From NCBI RefSeq assembly GCF_021513135.1, contig NZ_CP090980.1, positions 248,001 through 312,000 on the forward strand: DNA of 64,000 nt, read 5' to 3'. This document shows, in pieces, positions 41,362 to 50,687 of the stretch. The stretch comes from Vibrio sp. SS-MA-C1-2. GTDB lineage: Bacteria; Pseudomonadota; Gammaproteobacteria; Enterobacterales; Vibrionaceae. The position numbers were made by a program, and so were the translations under genes. The first letter of the stretch is position 1. The number at the start of each line of letters is the position of its first letter. A model generated the notes under the pieces. The model ran no database searches. It was not told the DNA's origin and worked only from the letters and a program-made list of their open reading frames with translations.

Positions 41362-42987
41362 ATGTCAGATATAATTAAGTCAGACACAATAAATACGGTT
41401 TCTCGTCATAAGAAAAATCATCCCACACAAAACGATACACCATTAAATAAAAATAATTCATCTAATTTACAACCTGAGCGCAATATGAAATCTAGCTTAC
41501 AAAACCCTGTGTTTTGGTATAGCGGTGGTTTTATCTCTCTGTTTGTTGCTCTCGCACTTTATGATCAAACTCTATTGTCTAATCTAGTCAATGTCAGTTT
41601 TTCATGGTCAGTGAAAATATTTGGCCCTTATTGGCAACTACTTCTTTTATTAACATTTTTAATTGGTCTTGGCTTAGCTGCTGGTAGAACAGGTCGTGTT
41701 GTGCTCGGTGGTAATGTCAAACCAGAAATGAGTAGCTTCCAATGGATGTCAATAATATTTTGTACTCTACTTGCTGGTGGTGGTGTCTTCTGGGCGGCTG
41801 CTGAACCCATTGCTCACTTTATATCACCACCGCCATTGTTTGGAACGCCAGATGATAATGTTCAAAAAGCAATTAATGCCTTAACTCAAGCTTTCATGCA
41901 TTGGGCTTTCTTAGCGTGGGCAATTGTCGGCAGCTTAACGTCAATTGTGGTGATGTATCTTCATTATCAAAAAGGCTTGCCATTAAAGCCACGTATTTTA
42001 CTTTACCCTCTATTAGGCAAGCGCGTTTTAACCGGACAATTAGGTGCGATTATTGACGCATGTTGCATTATCGCTGTTGCGGCAGGAACTATTGGCCCGA
42101 TTGGTTTCTTAGGGTTGCAAGTGAGCTATATCTTAAATGCTCTCTTTGATGTTCCTGATACTTTTACAACTCAATTGATTGTGGTGCTATTTGCCATTGC
42201 TATGTATACCTTATCTGCAATTAGTGGGCTTAATCGTGGCATGCAGATCCTCAGTCGTTATAACGTTATATTAGCCGTTGCTTTGATGGTTTATATTCTG
42301 ATATTTGGCCCCACTAACTTTATCGTTAACGGTTATATCCAAGGTGTAGGCTCATTAATTGATAACTTTATTCCAATGGCTACCTATCGTGGAGATGAGG
42401 GCTGGCTAAGTGGCTGGACTGTCTTCTTTTGGGGTTGGTTCTTAGGATATGGCCCAATGATGGCAATTTTTATTGCTCGAATTTCAGCGGGACGTACTAT
42501 TCGCCAATTAGTTTCGATCATCAGTATTGTTGCGCCATTAACTACCTGCTTCTGGTTCACGATTGTTGGAGGTTCAGGTCTTGCGTTTGAAATCTCAAAC
42601 CCTGGTAGTGTTAGCAGTGCATTCGAAGGCTTTAACCTTCCAGGAGCCTTGTTAGGCATCACTCAACAATTACCAATGCCAACACTAATATCGATCTTAT
42701 TTTTAATTTTAACCACCATTTTTATTGTGACGACCGGTGACTCGATGACCTATACCATCAGTGTCGTGGTCAGTGGTGATAAAGAGCCGAATGTCTTTGT
42801 TCGAACATTCTGGGGGGTAATGATGGGGGTTGTGGCTCTGATCTTAATTTCCTTAGGTTCTGGTGGTATTGGTGCTCTGCAATCATTCATTGTGATTACC
42901 GCTGTTCCTGTATCGTTAATATTATTACCTTCTCTTTGGAATGCACCACAAATTGCGATGCGAATGGCGAAAGAACAAGGTTTATAA
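41362..42987 (+). CDS. BCCT-family transporter
   Basis: 541-aa secondary transporter with about twelve membrane helices. Family features are GGVFWAAAEPIAHF, the central GTIGPIGFLGLQV region, and FWGWFLGYGPMMAIFIARISAGRT, near the betaine-binding Trp segment. BCCT proteins import betaine, carnitine, choline and similar compounds. The N-terminal 50 residues are polar and disordered. GGAG lies seven bases before the ATG. As the only importer in the plus-strand series, it suggests the island handles a quaternary-ammonium or related amino compound. Confidence 0.85.
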   Translation: MSDIIKSDTINTVSRHKKNHPTQNDTPLNKNNSSNLQPERNMKSSLQNPVFWYSGGFISLFVALALYDQTLLSNLVNVSFSWSVKIFGPYWQLLLLLTFLIGLGLAAGRTGRVVLGGNVKPEMSSFQWMSIIFCTLLAGGGVFWAAAEPIAHFISPPPLFGTPDDNVQKAINALTQAFMHWAFLAWAIVGSLTSIVVMYLHYQKGLPLKPRILLYPLLGKRVLTGQLGAIIDACCIIAVAAGTIGPIGFLGLQVSYILNALFDVPDTFTTQLIVVLFAIAMYTLSAISGLNRGMQILSRYNVILAVALMVYILIFGPTNFIVNGYIQGVGSLIDNFIPMATYRGDEGWLSGWTVFFWGWFLGYGPMMAIFIARISAGRTIRQLVSIISIVAPLTTCFWFTIVGGSGLAFEISNPGSVSSAFEGFNLPGALLGITQQLPMPTLISILFLILTTIFIVTTGDSMTYTISVVVSGDKEPNVFVRTFWGVMMGVVALILISLGSGGIGALQSFIVITAVPVSLILLPSLWNAPQIAMRMAKEQGL

Positions 42988-43085
42988 AATACCAAAAGCA
43001 AACTTGTATACCAGATAAAAACAGCGAATTAACACCACAATAGACAGTGACGTCTATATGTGGTGCTTAATTTTATTCACACGAC

Positions 43086-43213
43086 TATACCCAAAGTAAT
43101 TGGAGTGGCTAGTAGGCGGCAAGTGAATGAGGCCTCATGAGTATAGGTATACTCTATGATTGGGGCGAATGAGCGTAGCCAACAACCTAGCAACTTCAAG
43201 TAAGAAGGGTATA
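43086..43213 (+). repeat. ERIC-like element, full length
   Basis: Full copy with all landmarks, between the BCCT gene and the 575-aa unknown gene, inside what looks like one operon. Confidence 0.9.
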
Positions 43214-43269
43214 TCGACTTAAGTCGTAACAATAATAACCAATAAATCAGTAAGATAGAGGTGAGCAAA

Positions 43270-44997
43270 ATGGATGCAAATCGTTCTATTAATACAGAAA
43301 AAACAATAGATATTACTAAAGAAATACGCAATGCCAATATTGTGATGAAACCCGATCGTCTTGGCGCAATGCACCAAAATCGCATTAGCTTTGTGCGCTC
43401 ATTAACCAGAAAAATGGCAAAAGAACAGTGGAAAGTCAGTCAAAGTGAATGGCAACTCTCTCCACAAGGTTATGGTCATGTTATTTATAAAATTATGACG
43501 CCAAACCATTATTATAATTTAGTGATCTTTTGTGATCAAATCGAAGATCATGAACGTAATGATCGTGTCATTGCGGAAAAATGGGATGTGACATTCGCTT
43601 TAGTGATGGGCGATGTTGATATTAACCTCCTGACTCAATTACAACAAAATGTGCCCCTCCAAGAAGCTGGCAGAAACCCCAATAACGTTCTCGTGTTAGC
43701 TCGCGCCAATAAAAGTGTTCGCGTTTTTGATCATATTATCGATCAACTAGCAAATGGACAGCAACCTAAAGCAGAAGAACTCGCCAATGTCGGCTATATC
43801 CTCCGTACTACAGCTGTTTATGGTAATGGAAAATTTGGCATTGCTGACTTTAAGCTTCTTGAAGATAATCCAGATTTTAATCAGTCATTTAGTGCTCAAA
43901 TGTGTGCAGTTTATCTACTTCGTCTTTTTAGTCTTGATTGGGTCCATTATTTAGCGAAACAAAAAGGCGGTAATAACGCAATCACGTTAGATCGAGGTCT
44001 CCAACGTTTCTTAGGTGTCGGCAATGCGACAGGTTTAGGAATGGCGCCTTATCTTATCAATCACCCAAATATTATTGATCAATGGATGACAACCAGAGAA
44101 CGTGCAGTTGCAACAGTACTTGCATCTTCAGTGACCAAAGAGAAAGCTTATGCATTAAAGGTATTCATTTCTAAAGCTAAAGCTCATTTAACTCAAACCA
44201 CCACAATCAATGCTCACCAACAGCAACTAAATCACAGCGCTGTTCAAGAGTTAAATCAATTACAAGCAGAATTAATACACACAGCATTAAATGCTTCAAC
44301 ATGGTCTGATTTTATTTTAGAGAACAATACCCTTTCATTAGAGACACAAGAAATTATTCTGTCTTGTTTACTGGAAATTTATCCAGAAAAAGTGGATCAA
44401 TTCTCTGATCAGATGAACAGTGATGAAGCTTATTCACTTCCTCGCGGAAAGAAAGTCAATGAATTGGTAACATTAATACAAAGTCGCTATCAATGGGCAA
44501 TTGAAACGGATTATACCCTGCCTGAGAATAGCTATTGGTTCTGGTATCGTTCAGAAGACAAAGAAGAGCCTCGTCTAGGTGTCAGAGGGGAAGAGTTAGG
44601 AGAAGAACGTGAATTGCCTCTTGATATTGGACGCCAAACTTCTCATTTATACCAAGCTTTAGTCAATGCACCACAAACTCAAAGCATTGCGGACTTCTTA
44701 CTTAATCAACCACAATATCGAACCATTGTTAGACGAGTATGGACTCTTGGAAATAGAGTGATGGGTGATATTCAATCGAATGTTCTACATCAAAATGCCT
44801 TACCTATGCATTTACTGCGCTGTAAATTAGCATTATTTGGGGCAACGAAATTCGATCCTCGTTCCGATCGTTGGGTACAAGTGACCTTTTTCCAAGGTGC
44901 GCCATTGCTTGATGAAATAGAGCTTGATGATTGGTTATTCCCTCTACTTCCTAGTCATCTTAATCAGAATAATAACAATGGAGAGTTATCACTATGA
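43270..44997 (+). CDS. uncharacterised 575-aa protein of the catabolic island
   Basis: I do not recognise this protein. It is soluble, without signal peptide, membrane helices or an obvious nucleotide-binding loop. Distinct stretches likely to be conserved are RTTAVYGNGKFGIADF (about residue 177) and FLGVGNATGLGMAPYLINHP (about 245); SYWFWYRSEDKEEPRLG falls near 420. The Gly/Asn-rich loops could form a ligand site. The ATG at 43270 has GAGGTGA upstream; a GTG at 43261 overlaps that site. Its TGA overlaps the ATG of the next gene, so the two are translationally coupled and probably form a complex or act in sequence. Confidence 0.7.
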   Translation: MDANRSINTEKTIDITKEIRNANIVMKPDRLGAMHQNRISFVRSLTRKMAKEQWKVSQSEWQLSPQGYGHVIYKIMTPNHYYNLVIFCDQIEDHERNDRVIAEKWDVTFALVMGDVDINLLTQLQQNVPLQEAGRNPNNVLVLARANKSVRVFDHIIDQLANGQQPKAEELANVGYILRTTAVYGNGKFGIADFKLLEDNPDFNQSFSAQMCAVYLLRLFSLDWVHYLAKQKGGNNAITLDRGLQRFLGVGNATGLGMAPYLINHPNIIDQWMTTRERAVATVLASSVTKEKAYALKVFISKAKAHLTQTTTINAHQQQLNHSAVQELNQLQAELIHTALNASTWSDFILENNTLSLETQEIILSCLLEIYPEKVDQFSDQMNSDEAYSLPRGKKVNELVTLIQSRYQWAIETDYTLPENSYWFWYRSEDKEEPRLGVRGEELGEERELPLDIGRQTSHLYQALVNAPQTQSIADFLLNQPQYRTIVRRVWTLGNRVMGDIQSNVLHQNALPMHLLRCKLALFGATKFDPRSDRWVQVTFFQGAPLLDEIELDDWLFPLLPSHLNQNNNNGELSL

Positions 44998-45781
44998 TCG
45001 TATCAAATAATGAACTGGTTACCTTAGTTTCTAAAGCATTCTTGGGAATGCAACGTAAGTGTGGTGAAGCGGATATTATTGCTAATATGGTTACAGAACT
45101 ACAAATGATAGGTCTTGATGGTGTAGAACATTTTAATCGAGCAAGTCAGTTTATGAAAAGTGAACCTGATTTTCCAATTGATATTCAAACATCAACGGAT
45201 CAATCTGCTCAAAATAAGACTTTAATGACGGTAAACTTACATCAATGTAGCTTGGCTTATCATCTTCCTATTATTATCGATTATGCATTAGAATTAATGG
45301 CAGAGAACAACAGAAAATCCTTAACAATCCAATTAGATAACTGTCATAATCGATGGCTAGCTTACAGTGAATTGGTTAAATTAGCAGGAAAAGGCATCGC
45401 GTGTAAGACTCAATGGACAACAAAAAGTAGTTCAGGATCTGTACTTTACTTTTTAAATCGAGGGGCAGTAACACCTGAGCTCTTTATTGGAAAAAAGAGG
45501 TTACTCAGCAGTACATAGAGCAAGACAAAAACATCAGTCAACAGTCGATCACTATTGAATTATCGTTAACAGATTTTGATATTTCGGCTTGTTACCAGAA
45601 TTATAAAAAGCATATTTCAGCCTCTGAGTTTAAACGTCAAAGGGAACTCTCTTGGCGTGATGGAATATTTGTTAAAGATCAAGAATGGAATCAGTTAAAA
45701 CAGACCGCGACAGCGATCTTAGTTGCCAATAGTGATCGTTCCTCTCAAGGTGCAGGTGAACGAGCAACAGAACTTGTTTAA
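44994..45781 (+). pseudogene. DUF3726-like protein, one frameshift
   Basis: About 262 aa if restored. The first frame stops at 45518 after LFIGKKRLLSST. A run of six A at 45490 (seven expected) is the break; the next frame reads KEVTQQYIEQDKNISQQS and later SWRDGIFVKDQEWNQLKQ, ending RATELV at 45781. A hairpin follows. The overall look, with LAYSELVKLAGKG and SSQGAG, recalls DUF3726, an uncharacterised family; I am not certain. Coupled to the preceding unknown gene by ATGA overlap. Confidence 0.65.
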
Positions 45782-45791
45782 AAAAGCATTG

Positions 45792-45833
45792 AATGTATCT
45801 CAATCACATCATTGTATGTGATTGAAATACATT
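45792..45833 (+). terminator. long hairpin ending the catabolic series
   Basis: AATGTATCTCAATCACAT pairs with ATGTGATTGAAATACATT with a single mismatch and a six-base loop, starting 10 bases after the restored stop. No T run follows. Its place supports 45781 as the real gene end. Confidence 0.6.
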
Positions 45834-45975
45834 ACCTTAAAGTCACATTCCTATGATTTAAAAACCTCAAATTTCTAATCTTAGTATGATAATAATTTTA
45901 ATTCTCTTATTATAAAATAAGAAGGTGTTGGCTATATTATCTATACCACTTTTTTAACATAGAAAATAAACAGTA

Positions 45976-46215
45976 ATGAATAAAGTTGTATCATTTTTAG
46001 GGTGTTATGTTTTTCTTATTTGGGCATTCTTAGCAATACCTATGTATAACAAACACATGATGGGATTTGGTTCACAAATCAGCTTCGAGCTACAAAATAG
46101 TTGGGTCAATACGTTAGATGATATTGGAATGGCGTTAGTTGCAGGGCAGATAAATTTAGCCTACATCCTACCTGCAATTTATATTATATTAAAAATTGTC
46201 ATAAAATTAAAATAG
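45976..46215 (+). CDS. small hypothetical membrane protein
   Basis: 79 aa with two hydrophobic segments, near residues 5-23 and 55-77, joined by a polar loop. I do not recognise it; the ribosome site is weak. It may be a real small membrane protein, or a chance frame. Confidence 0.45.
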   Translation: MNKVVSFLGCYVFLIWAFLAIPMYNKHMMGFGSQISFELQNSWVNTLDDIGMALVAGQINLAYILPAIYIILKIVIKLK

Positions 46216-46358
46216 CCACGATATAACAGCGATATGGAATAAAATATCAGAGACTAACCAGATAATTTATATGAAAAAATATTTAGTCATATAAATTAAA
46301 ATTTGTGTTATCAAAATTTAGTCCTACACTGAAATTAATATTAGTAGAGGGGTAATCT

Positions 46359-46703
46359 ATGTTACATAAATATAAAATAGCATTCTTGTTAGGTTCAGTT
46401 TTTGTTATTTCAGCCTGCTCATCGAATGACCAAGTGACGATGCCAATGGATAAACCAATTGAAATTACTAGTGAGCAAGCTACACAATGTAATCTAGTTG
46501 ATAGAACCACAGCGAGAAATGATAATTTAAGACGAAATGCAATTAACTTAGGTGTTGAGATATTAAAAAATCGTCATAGTGAAATAAATGCTTATCAAGT
46601 AACGTCAACAAGAAAGCAAGATGGCATTCATTATGCGACTGTAGTCGGTTATGAATGTATGGTTGATATTGTTGTAAAAGAAGAAGTTGTTGTTGAATAT
46701 TAA
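46359..46703 (+). CDS. hypothetical lipoprotein, 114 aa
   Basis: The lipobox ISAC follows a hydrophobic stretch, so this is a predicted lipoprotein. Two further cysteines (in ATQCNLV and YECMVD) could form a disulfide bond. Family unknown; it resembles small vibrio lipoproteins with a YQVTSTRKQDG core. GAGGGG lies eight bases before the ATG. A bidirectional terminator follows. Confidence 0.65.
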   Translation: MLHKYKIAFLLGSVFVISACSSNDQVTMPMDKPIEITSEQATQCNLVDRTTARNDNLRRNAINLGVEILKNRHSEINAYQVTSTRKQDGIHYATVVGYECMVDIVVKEEVVVEY

Positions 46704-46793
46704 TTAGAGTGACAATATATTAAATTTAAATTAGCAGACTTTTTTTAATCCTACTTTTCTGTTTAATTTATCTTTTTATTATTTAATTCAATT

Positions 46794-46831
46794 AAAAAGG
46801 TTATGAATTTATCAAATTTCATAACCTTTTT
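46794..46831. terminator. bidirectional terminator
   Basis: AAAAAGGTTATGAA pairs perfectly with TTCATAACCTTTTT between the convergent lipoprotein and gabD-like genes. Confidence 0.85.
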
Positions 46832-46859
46832 GCTATTTATCGCTAAAATAATCAGAGAA

Positions 46860-48290
46860 CTAGTTATTACCAAAACACAAGTATTTCACATCCAGATACT
46901 CTTCAATCCCCTCTTTTCCTCCTTCACGTCCAATACCTGATTGTTTAACCCCACCAAAAGGGGCAACCTCAGTAGAAATAATGCCTTCATTGATGCCAAT
47001 CATGCCGTATTCTAATGACTCTGAAATTTTGAAAATACGATGGATATTTTGACTATAGAAGTAAGCAGCTAGGCCATAAATGGTATCGTTGGCCATAGTA
47101 ATCAGCTCTTCATCATTACTAAAACGAATAACCGGTGCGACAGGGCCAAAAATTTCTTCTTGTACAATATCCATATTATGAGTGACATCTCGAAGGATGA
47201 CGGGTGCCATAAATAAGCCTGGTAATGCTTTCATTTCAGACGTTAACGATGCACCTTGCTCTAAGGTACGATTAATCAGTTGCTGAATCTTGTCTTTTGC
47301 TTTCTGCTCTACGACAGGACCGACCATAATACCTTCATCTAAGCCATTACCAACAGATAACTTGCTAACTGCAGCATCAAACTTAGCAATAAACTGATCA
47401 TAAACAGCATCATGAACATAGAAGCGGTTCGCACAAACACATGTCTGGCCTGCATTACGATATTTAGAGGCAATTGCTCCTGTAACGGCTTGATCTAAAT
47501 CTGCATCATCAAAAACAATAAAGGGTGCATTACCACCTAGCTCCATTGAGGTACGCTTGACCGTACTTGCACATTGCTCCATCAACAAACGCCCCACTGG
47601 CGTTGAACCGGTAAATGAAAGCTTTTTAATCAAAGGGTGAGACGTAAAAATACCGCCGACTGCCGAAGCTTTTTCCCCCATCACAACTTGCAGTACATCT
47701 TTTGGAATACCTGCTTGATAGGCCAACTCAACGACCGCATACGCAGATAAAGGGGTTAATTCAGCAGGTTTAACAATAAAACTACAACCTGCCGCAAGTG
47801 CTGGACCCGCTTTACGAGTAATCATCGCAATAGGGAAGTTCCATGGTGTAATTGCACAGGCTACGCCAAGCGGTTGTTTGATTGTCATCAGTTTTTTGTC
47901 TGATGTTCCGGCAGGGATTGTATTTCCATATGTGCGTTTTGCTTCCTCTGCAAACCATTGAATGAAACTTGCACCGTATATCACCTCACCTTTTGCTTCG
48001 GCTAATGGTTTACCTTGTTCTAAGGTCATCAAACGAGCAAGATCATCTTGATTTTCAATCAACAACTCATACCAACGAGTTAATAATGTCGATCGTTGTT
48101 TAAGAGAAATGGCTGCCCATTCCTTTTGAGCGATATTTGACTTCTCTATCACATCTACGATCTCAGTTTCAGATAAGTATGGGACACATCCCACTAACTC
48201 ACCCGTAGCTGGGTTCGTCACTTTAATGTGATTTTCGCTCTCTTCTGAAACTAAAAAAGTAAGTAACTGTTTATTTTTTATTTGTTGCAT
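46860..48290 (-). CDS. gabD: succinate-semialdehyde dehydrogenase-type aldehyde dehydrogenase
   Basis: 476-aa NAD(P)-dependent enzyme of the GabD group. Cofactor segment ITPWNFPIAMITRK, GSTPVGRLL, catalytic Glu in SMELGGNAP and Cys in AGQTCVCANRFYV (the CVC pair typical of GabD), and the C-terminal EVAPFGGVKQSGIGREGG. It oxidises succinate semialdehyde, or possibly glutarate semialdehyde, to the acid. No GABA aminotransferase lies next to it. Its substrate may connect with the neighbouring island, but it is on the other strand and separate. Confidence 0.85.
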   Translation of the reverse strand: MQQIKNKQLLTFLVSEESENHIKVTNPATGELVGCVPYLSETEIVDVIEKSNIAQKEWAAISLKQRSTLLTRWYELLIENQDDLARLMTLEQGKPLAEAKGEVIYGASFIQWFAEEAKRTYGNTIPAGTSDKKLMTIKQPLGVACAITPWNFPIAMITRKAGPALAAGCSFIVKPAELTPLSAYAVVELAYQAGIPKDVLQVVMGEKASAVGGIFTSHPLIKKLSFTGSTPVGRLLMEQCASTVKRTSMELGGNAPFIVFDDADLDQAVTGAIASKYRNAGQTCVCANRFYVHDAVYDQFIAKFDAAVSKLSVGNGLDEGIMVGPVVEQKAKDKIQQLINRTLEQGASLTSEMKALPGLFMAPVILRDVTHNMDIVQEEIFGPVAPVIRFSNDEELITMANDTIYGLAAYFYSQNIHRIFKISESLEYGMIGINEGIISTEVAPFGGVKQSGIGREGGKEGIEEYLDVKYLCFGNN

Positions 48291-48409
48291 TTCAAATCCT
48301 TTTGAATCATATAAAAATATTGATCATGTCAATTTTTAAGTATAGATCCAAAATAGTAGATTAATAATCAAGTCATTATGGCTAAATTCCGTCTCTCGCT
48401 TTTCCTTTA

Positions 48410-48518
48410 AGTTACTCAGTTGTAGGCTATTTTCATTTATAACAATCATAGCGTACCTCTATATTCATGGAATCCCATTTATTTCCGCCGACGAGCGACG
48501 CCAATGACTTAAGGTATA
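48410..48518 (-). repeat. degenerate ERIC-like element, reverse orientation
   Basis: Remnants include TTGTAGGCTA (for GTTGTTGGCTA), ATATTCATGGAA and GACGCCAATGACTTAAGGTATA. Heavily diverged; part of the 305-base divergent gap 48291-48595, which otherwise shows no element I can name. Confidence 0.6.
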
Positions 48519-48595
48519 GATAATGAATGTTCATTGATTCTATTAATTATCTATGATTAACTTTATTCAGTTTCTATTCCACACACAGGCTTAAC

Positions 48596-49255
48596 ATGGA
48601 ATTATTACCAATACTCTACTCTTTTCGTCGTTGCCCTTATGCGATGCGGGGTCGCCTTGGCCTTTTCTTAGGTAATCAATCGGTTATTCTTCGAGAGATT
48701 ATATTAAAAAACAAACCGCAAGCGATGTTGGATATATCACCAAAAGGGACAGTCCCAGTTCTTCAGTTACAGGATGGTTCAGTCATTGATGAAAGCTTAG
48801 ATATTATGGTTTGGGGATTAACACAAAACCAAAGCCCTGAAGCAAACTTTCTTTTAAATGGCAACAATCAGCAGAAAGCAATAATGCAGTTAATCGAAGA
48901 AAATGATCAACAATTTAAACCTTGGTTAGATAAGTATAAATATGCCGATCGTCATTTGGAGCAATCAAAAGAGGAGTATCGTCAACAATGTGAGATCTTT
49001 ATTCAGCAACTAGAAGAGCGTTTAACAGGTCAAGAGCATTTAATGGGCGAGCAACCGACATTGGCTGATTATGCGGTCTTTCCTTTTATACGTCAGTTTG
49101 CGCACGTAGATAAAAAATGGTTTGAAGGAAGTCCATATCCCCAGACAGGACGTTGGTTACAAACTCATTTAACCTCGCCTATTTTTAGTCAGATTATGAA
49201 AAAATTCCCTCAATGGTTAGATGATCCTCAAGATATCTTATTCTCACCTAAGTAA
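48596..49255 (+). CDS. glutathione S-transferase family protein
   Basis: 219 aa with an N-terminal thioredoxin-like domain carrying RRCPYAMR (Cys13, Ala16, so a monothiol version of the glutaredoxin CPYC) and the cis-Pro segment GTVPVLQLQDG with ESLDI, then an all-helical C-terminal domain. It probably binds glutathione and protects against electrophiles or oxidation. AlphaProteo-style specificity cannot be judged from this sequence. Confidence 0.8.
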   Translation: MELLPILYSFRRCPYAMRGRLGLFLGNQSVILREIILKNKPQAMLDISPKGTVPVLQLQDGSVIDESLDIMVWGLTQNQSPEANFLLNGNNQQKAIMQLIEENDQQFKPWLDKYKYADRHLEQSKEEYRQQCEIFIQQLEERLTGQEHLMGEQPTLADYAVFPFIRQFAHVDKKWFEGSPYPQTGRWLQTHLTSPIFSQIMKKFPQWLDDPQDILFSPK

Positions 49256-49269
49256 GTCGTAGAGTTGGC

Positions 49270-49348
49270 TATACCTACAATAATTGGCGTTGCTAGTCGG
49301 CGAACGAGTACAACCAACAACCTAGCAACTTCAAGTATGAAGAGTATA
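49270..49348 (+). repeat. ERIC-like element, short form
   Basis: Short copy without the central block, TATACCTACAATAATTGG to AAGAGTATA, between convergent GST and lacI-type genes. Confidence 0.75.
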
Positions 49349-49369
49349 AAAGTACAGTTAGCCAGAGAC

Positions 49370-50410
49370 TTAAACAGTGTTAGGGCGTGTAGATTCACGC
49401 TCGATCAATGATCCTTTTAATGAAACTTGTTTGGGTTTAAGTTCATTATCTACCATCACTTGTTCGGCAAAACTAAATGCCTCTTTGATCATATTGGCAA
49501 TAGGTAGATGAATCGTAGTCAATGACGGGCTCATAAATTGACTATTAACATCATTATCAATCCCAATTAGTGAAATATCTTCTGGTATACGTAAGTTTGC
49601 TTCTTTGATCGCTTTTAACACTCCAATCGCTAATCCATCACTAGCCGCAAAAATAGCCGTCAATGGCTGAGGACGTTTTAATAACTCCGTCGCCGCATGG
49701 TAACCTTCAGAAGCGGTATAACCATCTGTGAAGTTATAACATCTAGGATTTAAGTGGTCTTGACTCTCCTTTTTATCTTGATTGATATTCTGAAGTTCAA
49801 GTACCGTATCTCTAAAGGTATTAAAACGAATAATAGAGGTCGATGTCACGGGTGTTGGACCAATATAACCAATCTGTTGGTGATGATTATCGACAAGGTA
49901 CTGCATCGCTAACGTTGCAGCTTGTTGGTGATCAATCCCAATAGAAAAACCAGCATCTTCCGTTAAAACATGGCCAACATTAATAATTGGAACCGAGGAG
50001 GTTTGCTTTAGTTTAATCAAATCATCATTGGAGAGTTTACGAGAATAAAGGATAATAATGTCACATTTACGATCGACTAAAAAATGAACAGCTTTCTTTT
50101 CTTGCTCTGCATCATTATGACCATCAGCAATGACTAACTGCTTTCCTAGTTTATCCGCCGTTGATGATGCATGTTTTAGTAATCGCCCAAAGTAATCACC
50201 ATCAAAATCAGATAAAACCAACCCAATACTATTAGAAGAATTTGTCGCTAATGCCTGGGCAATAGAGCTTGGACGATAATTCATCTCTTCCATTGCTTGA
50301 TAGATAATGTCTTTGGTTGACTGTTTTACTTGTCCAGTATTATTGAGGACGCGAGAAACCGTCGCTTTTGAAAAGCCAACTTTACGACAAATATCATTTA
50401 TAGTGGTCAT
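49370..50410 (-). CDS. LacI/GalR-family regulator of the beta-glucoside locus
   Basis: 346 aa. The N-terminal helix-turn-helix and hinge (TINDICRKVGFSKATVSRVLNN, with NYRPSSIAQAL) are classic LacI features, followed by a two-lobed sugar-binding domain with PLTAIFAASDGLAIGVLKA. It resembles AscG-type repressors. It is the last gene on the minus strand of the locus, past the GH4 gene. Paired LacI-type half-sites upstream of the IIC gene are the likely target; the inducer is presumably a phosphorylated or free beta-glucoside. Confidence 0.85.
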   Translation of the reverse strand: MTTINDICRKVGFSKATVSRVLNNTGQVKQSTKDIIYQAMEEMNYRPSSIAQALATNSSNSIGLVLSDFDGDYFGRLLKHASSTADKLGKQLVIADGHNDAEQEKKAVHFLVDRKCDIIILYSRKLSNDDLIKLKQTSSVPIINVGHVLTEDAGFSIGIDHQQAATLAMQYLVDNHHQQIGYIGPTPVTSTSIIRFNTFRDTVLELQNINQDKKESQDHLNPRCYNFTDGYTASEGYHAATELLKRPQPLTAIFAASDGLAIGVLKAIKEANLRIPEDISLIGIDNDVNSQFMSPSLTTIHLPIANMIKEAFSFAEQVMVDNELKPKQVSLKGSLIERESTRPNTV

Positions 50411-50554
50411 ATCGATTCCAAAGGGAAAAAGAGGTTTTATATTCTAAGTAAGTATAAATACCTCATTTGATTTTATAATAAAAGTTATTTTTAATATCAA
50501 CCTGATTTAAAGCCCACTTCCCAATTGATTAGAGTTGTTGGGCTTTAATTACTT

Positions 50555-50684
50555 TATACCCTTCATATTCGAAGTTGCTAGGTTGTTGGCTACACTCGTT
50601 CGCGCCAATCATGTAGTACACCTACACTCATGAGGCCTCACTCACTTGCCGCCGACTAGCAACGCCAATTATTTTAAGTCTATA
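50555..50684 (-). repeat. ERIC-like element, full length, reverse orientation
   Basis: Reverse copy from TATACCCTTCATATTCGAAG to CAATTATTTTAAGTCTATA. It ends three bases from the GH4 stop codon and fills the gap to the lacI-type gene. Confidence 0.85.
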
Positions 50685-50687
50685 TTG

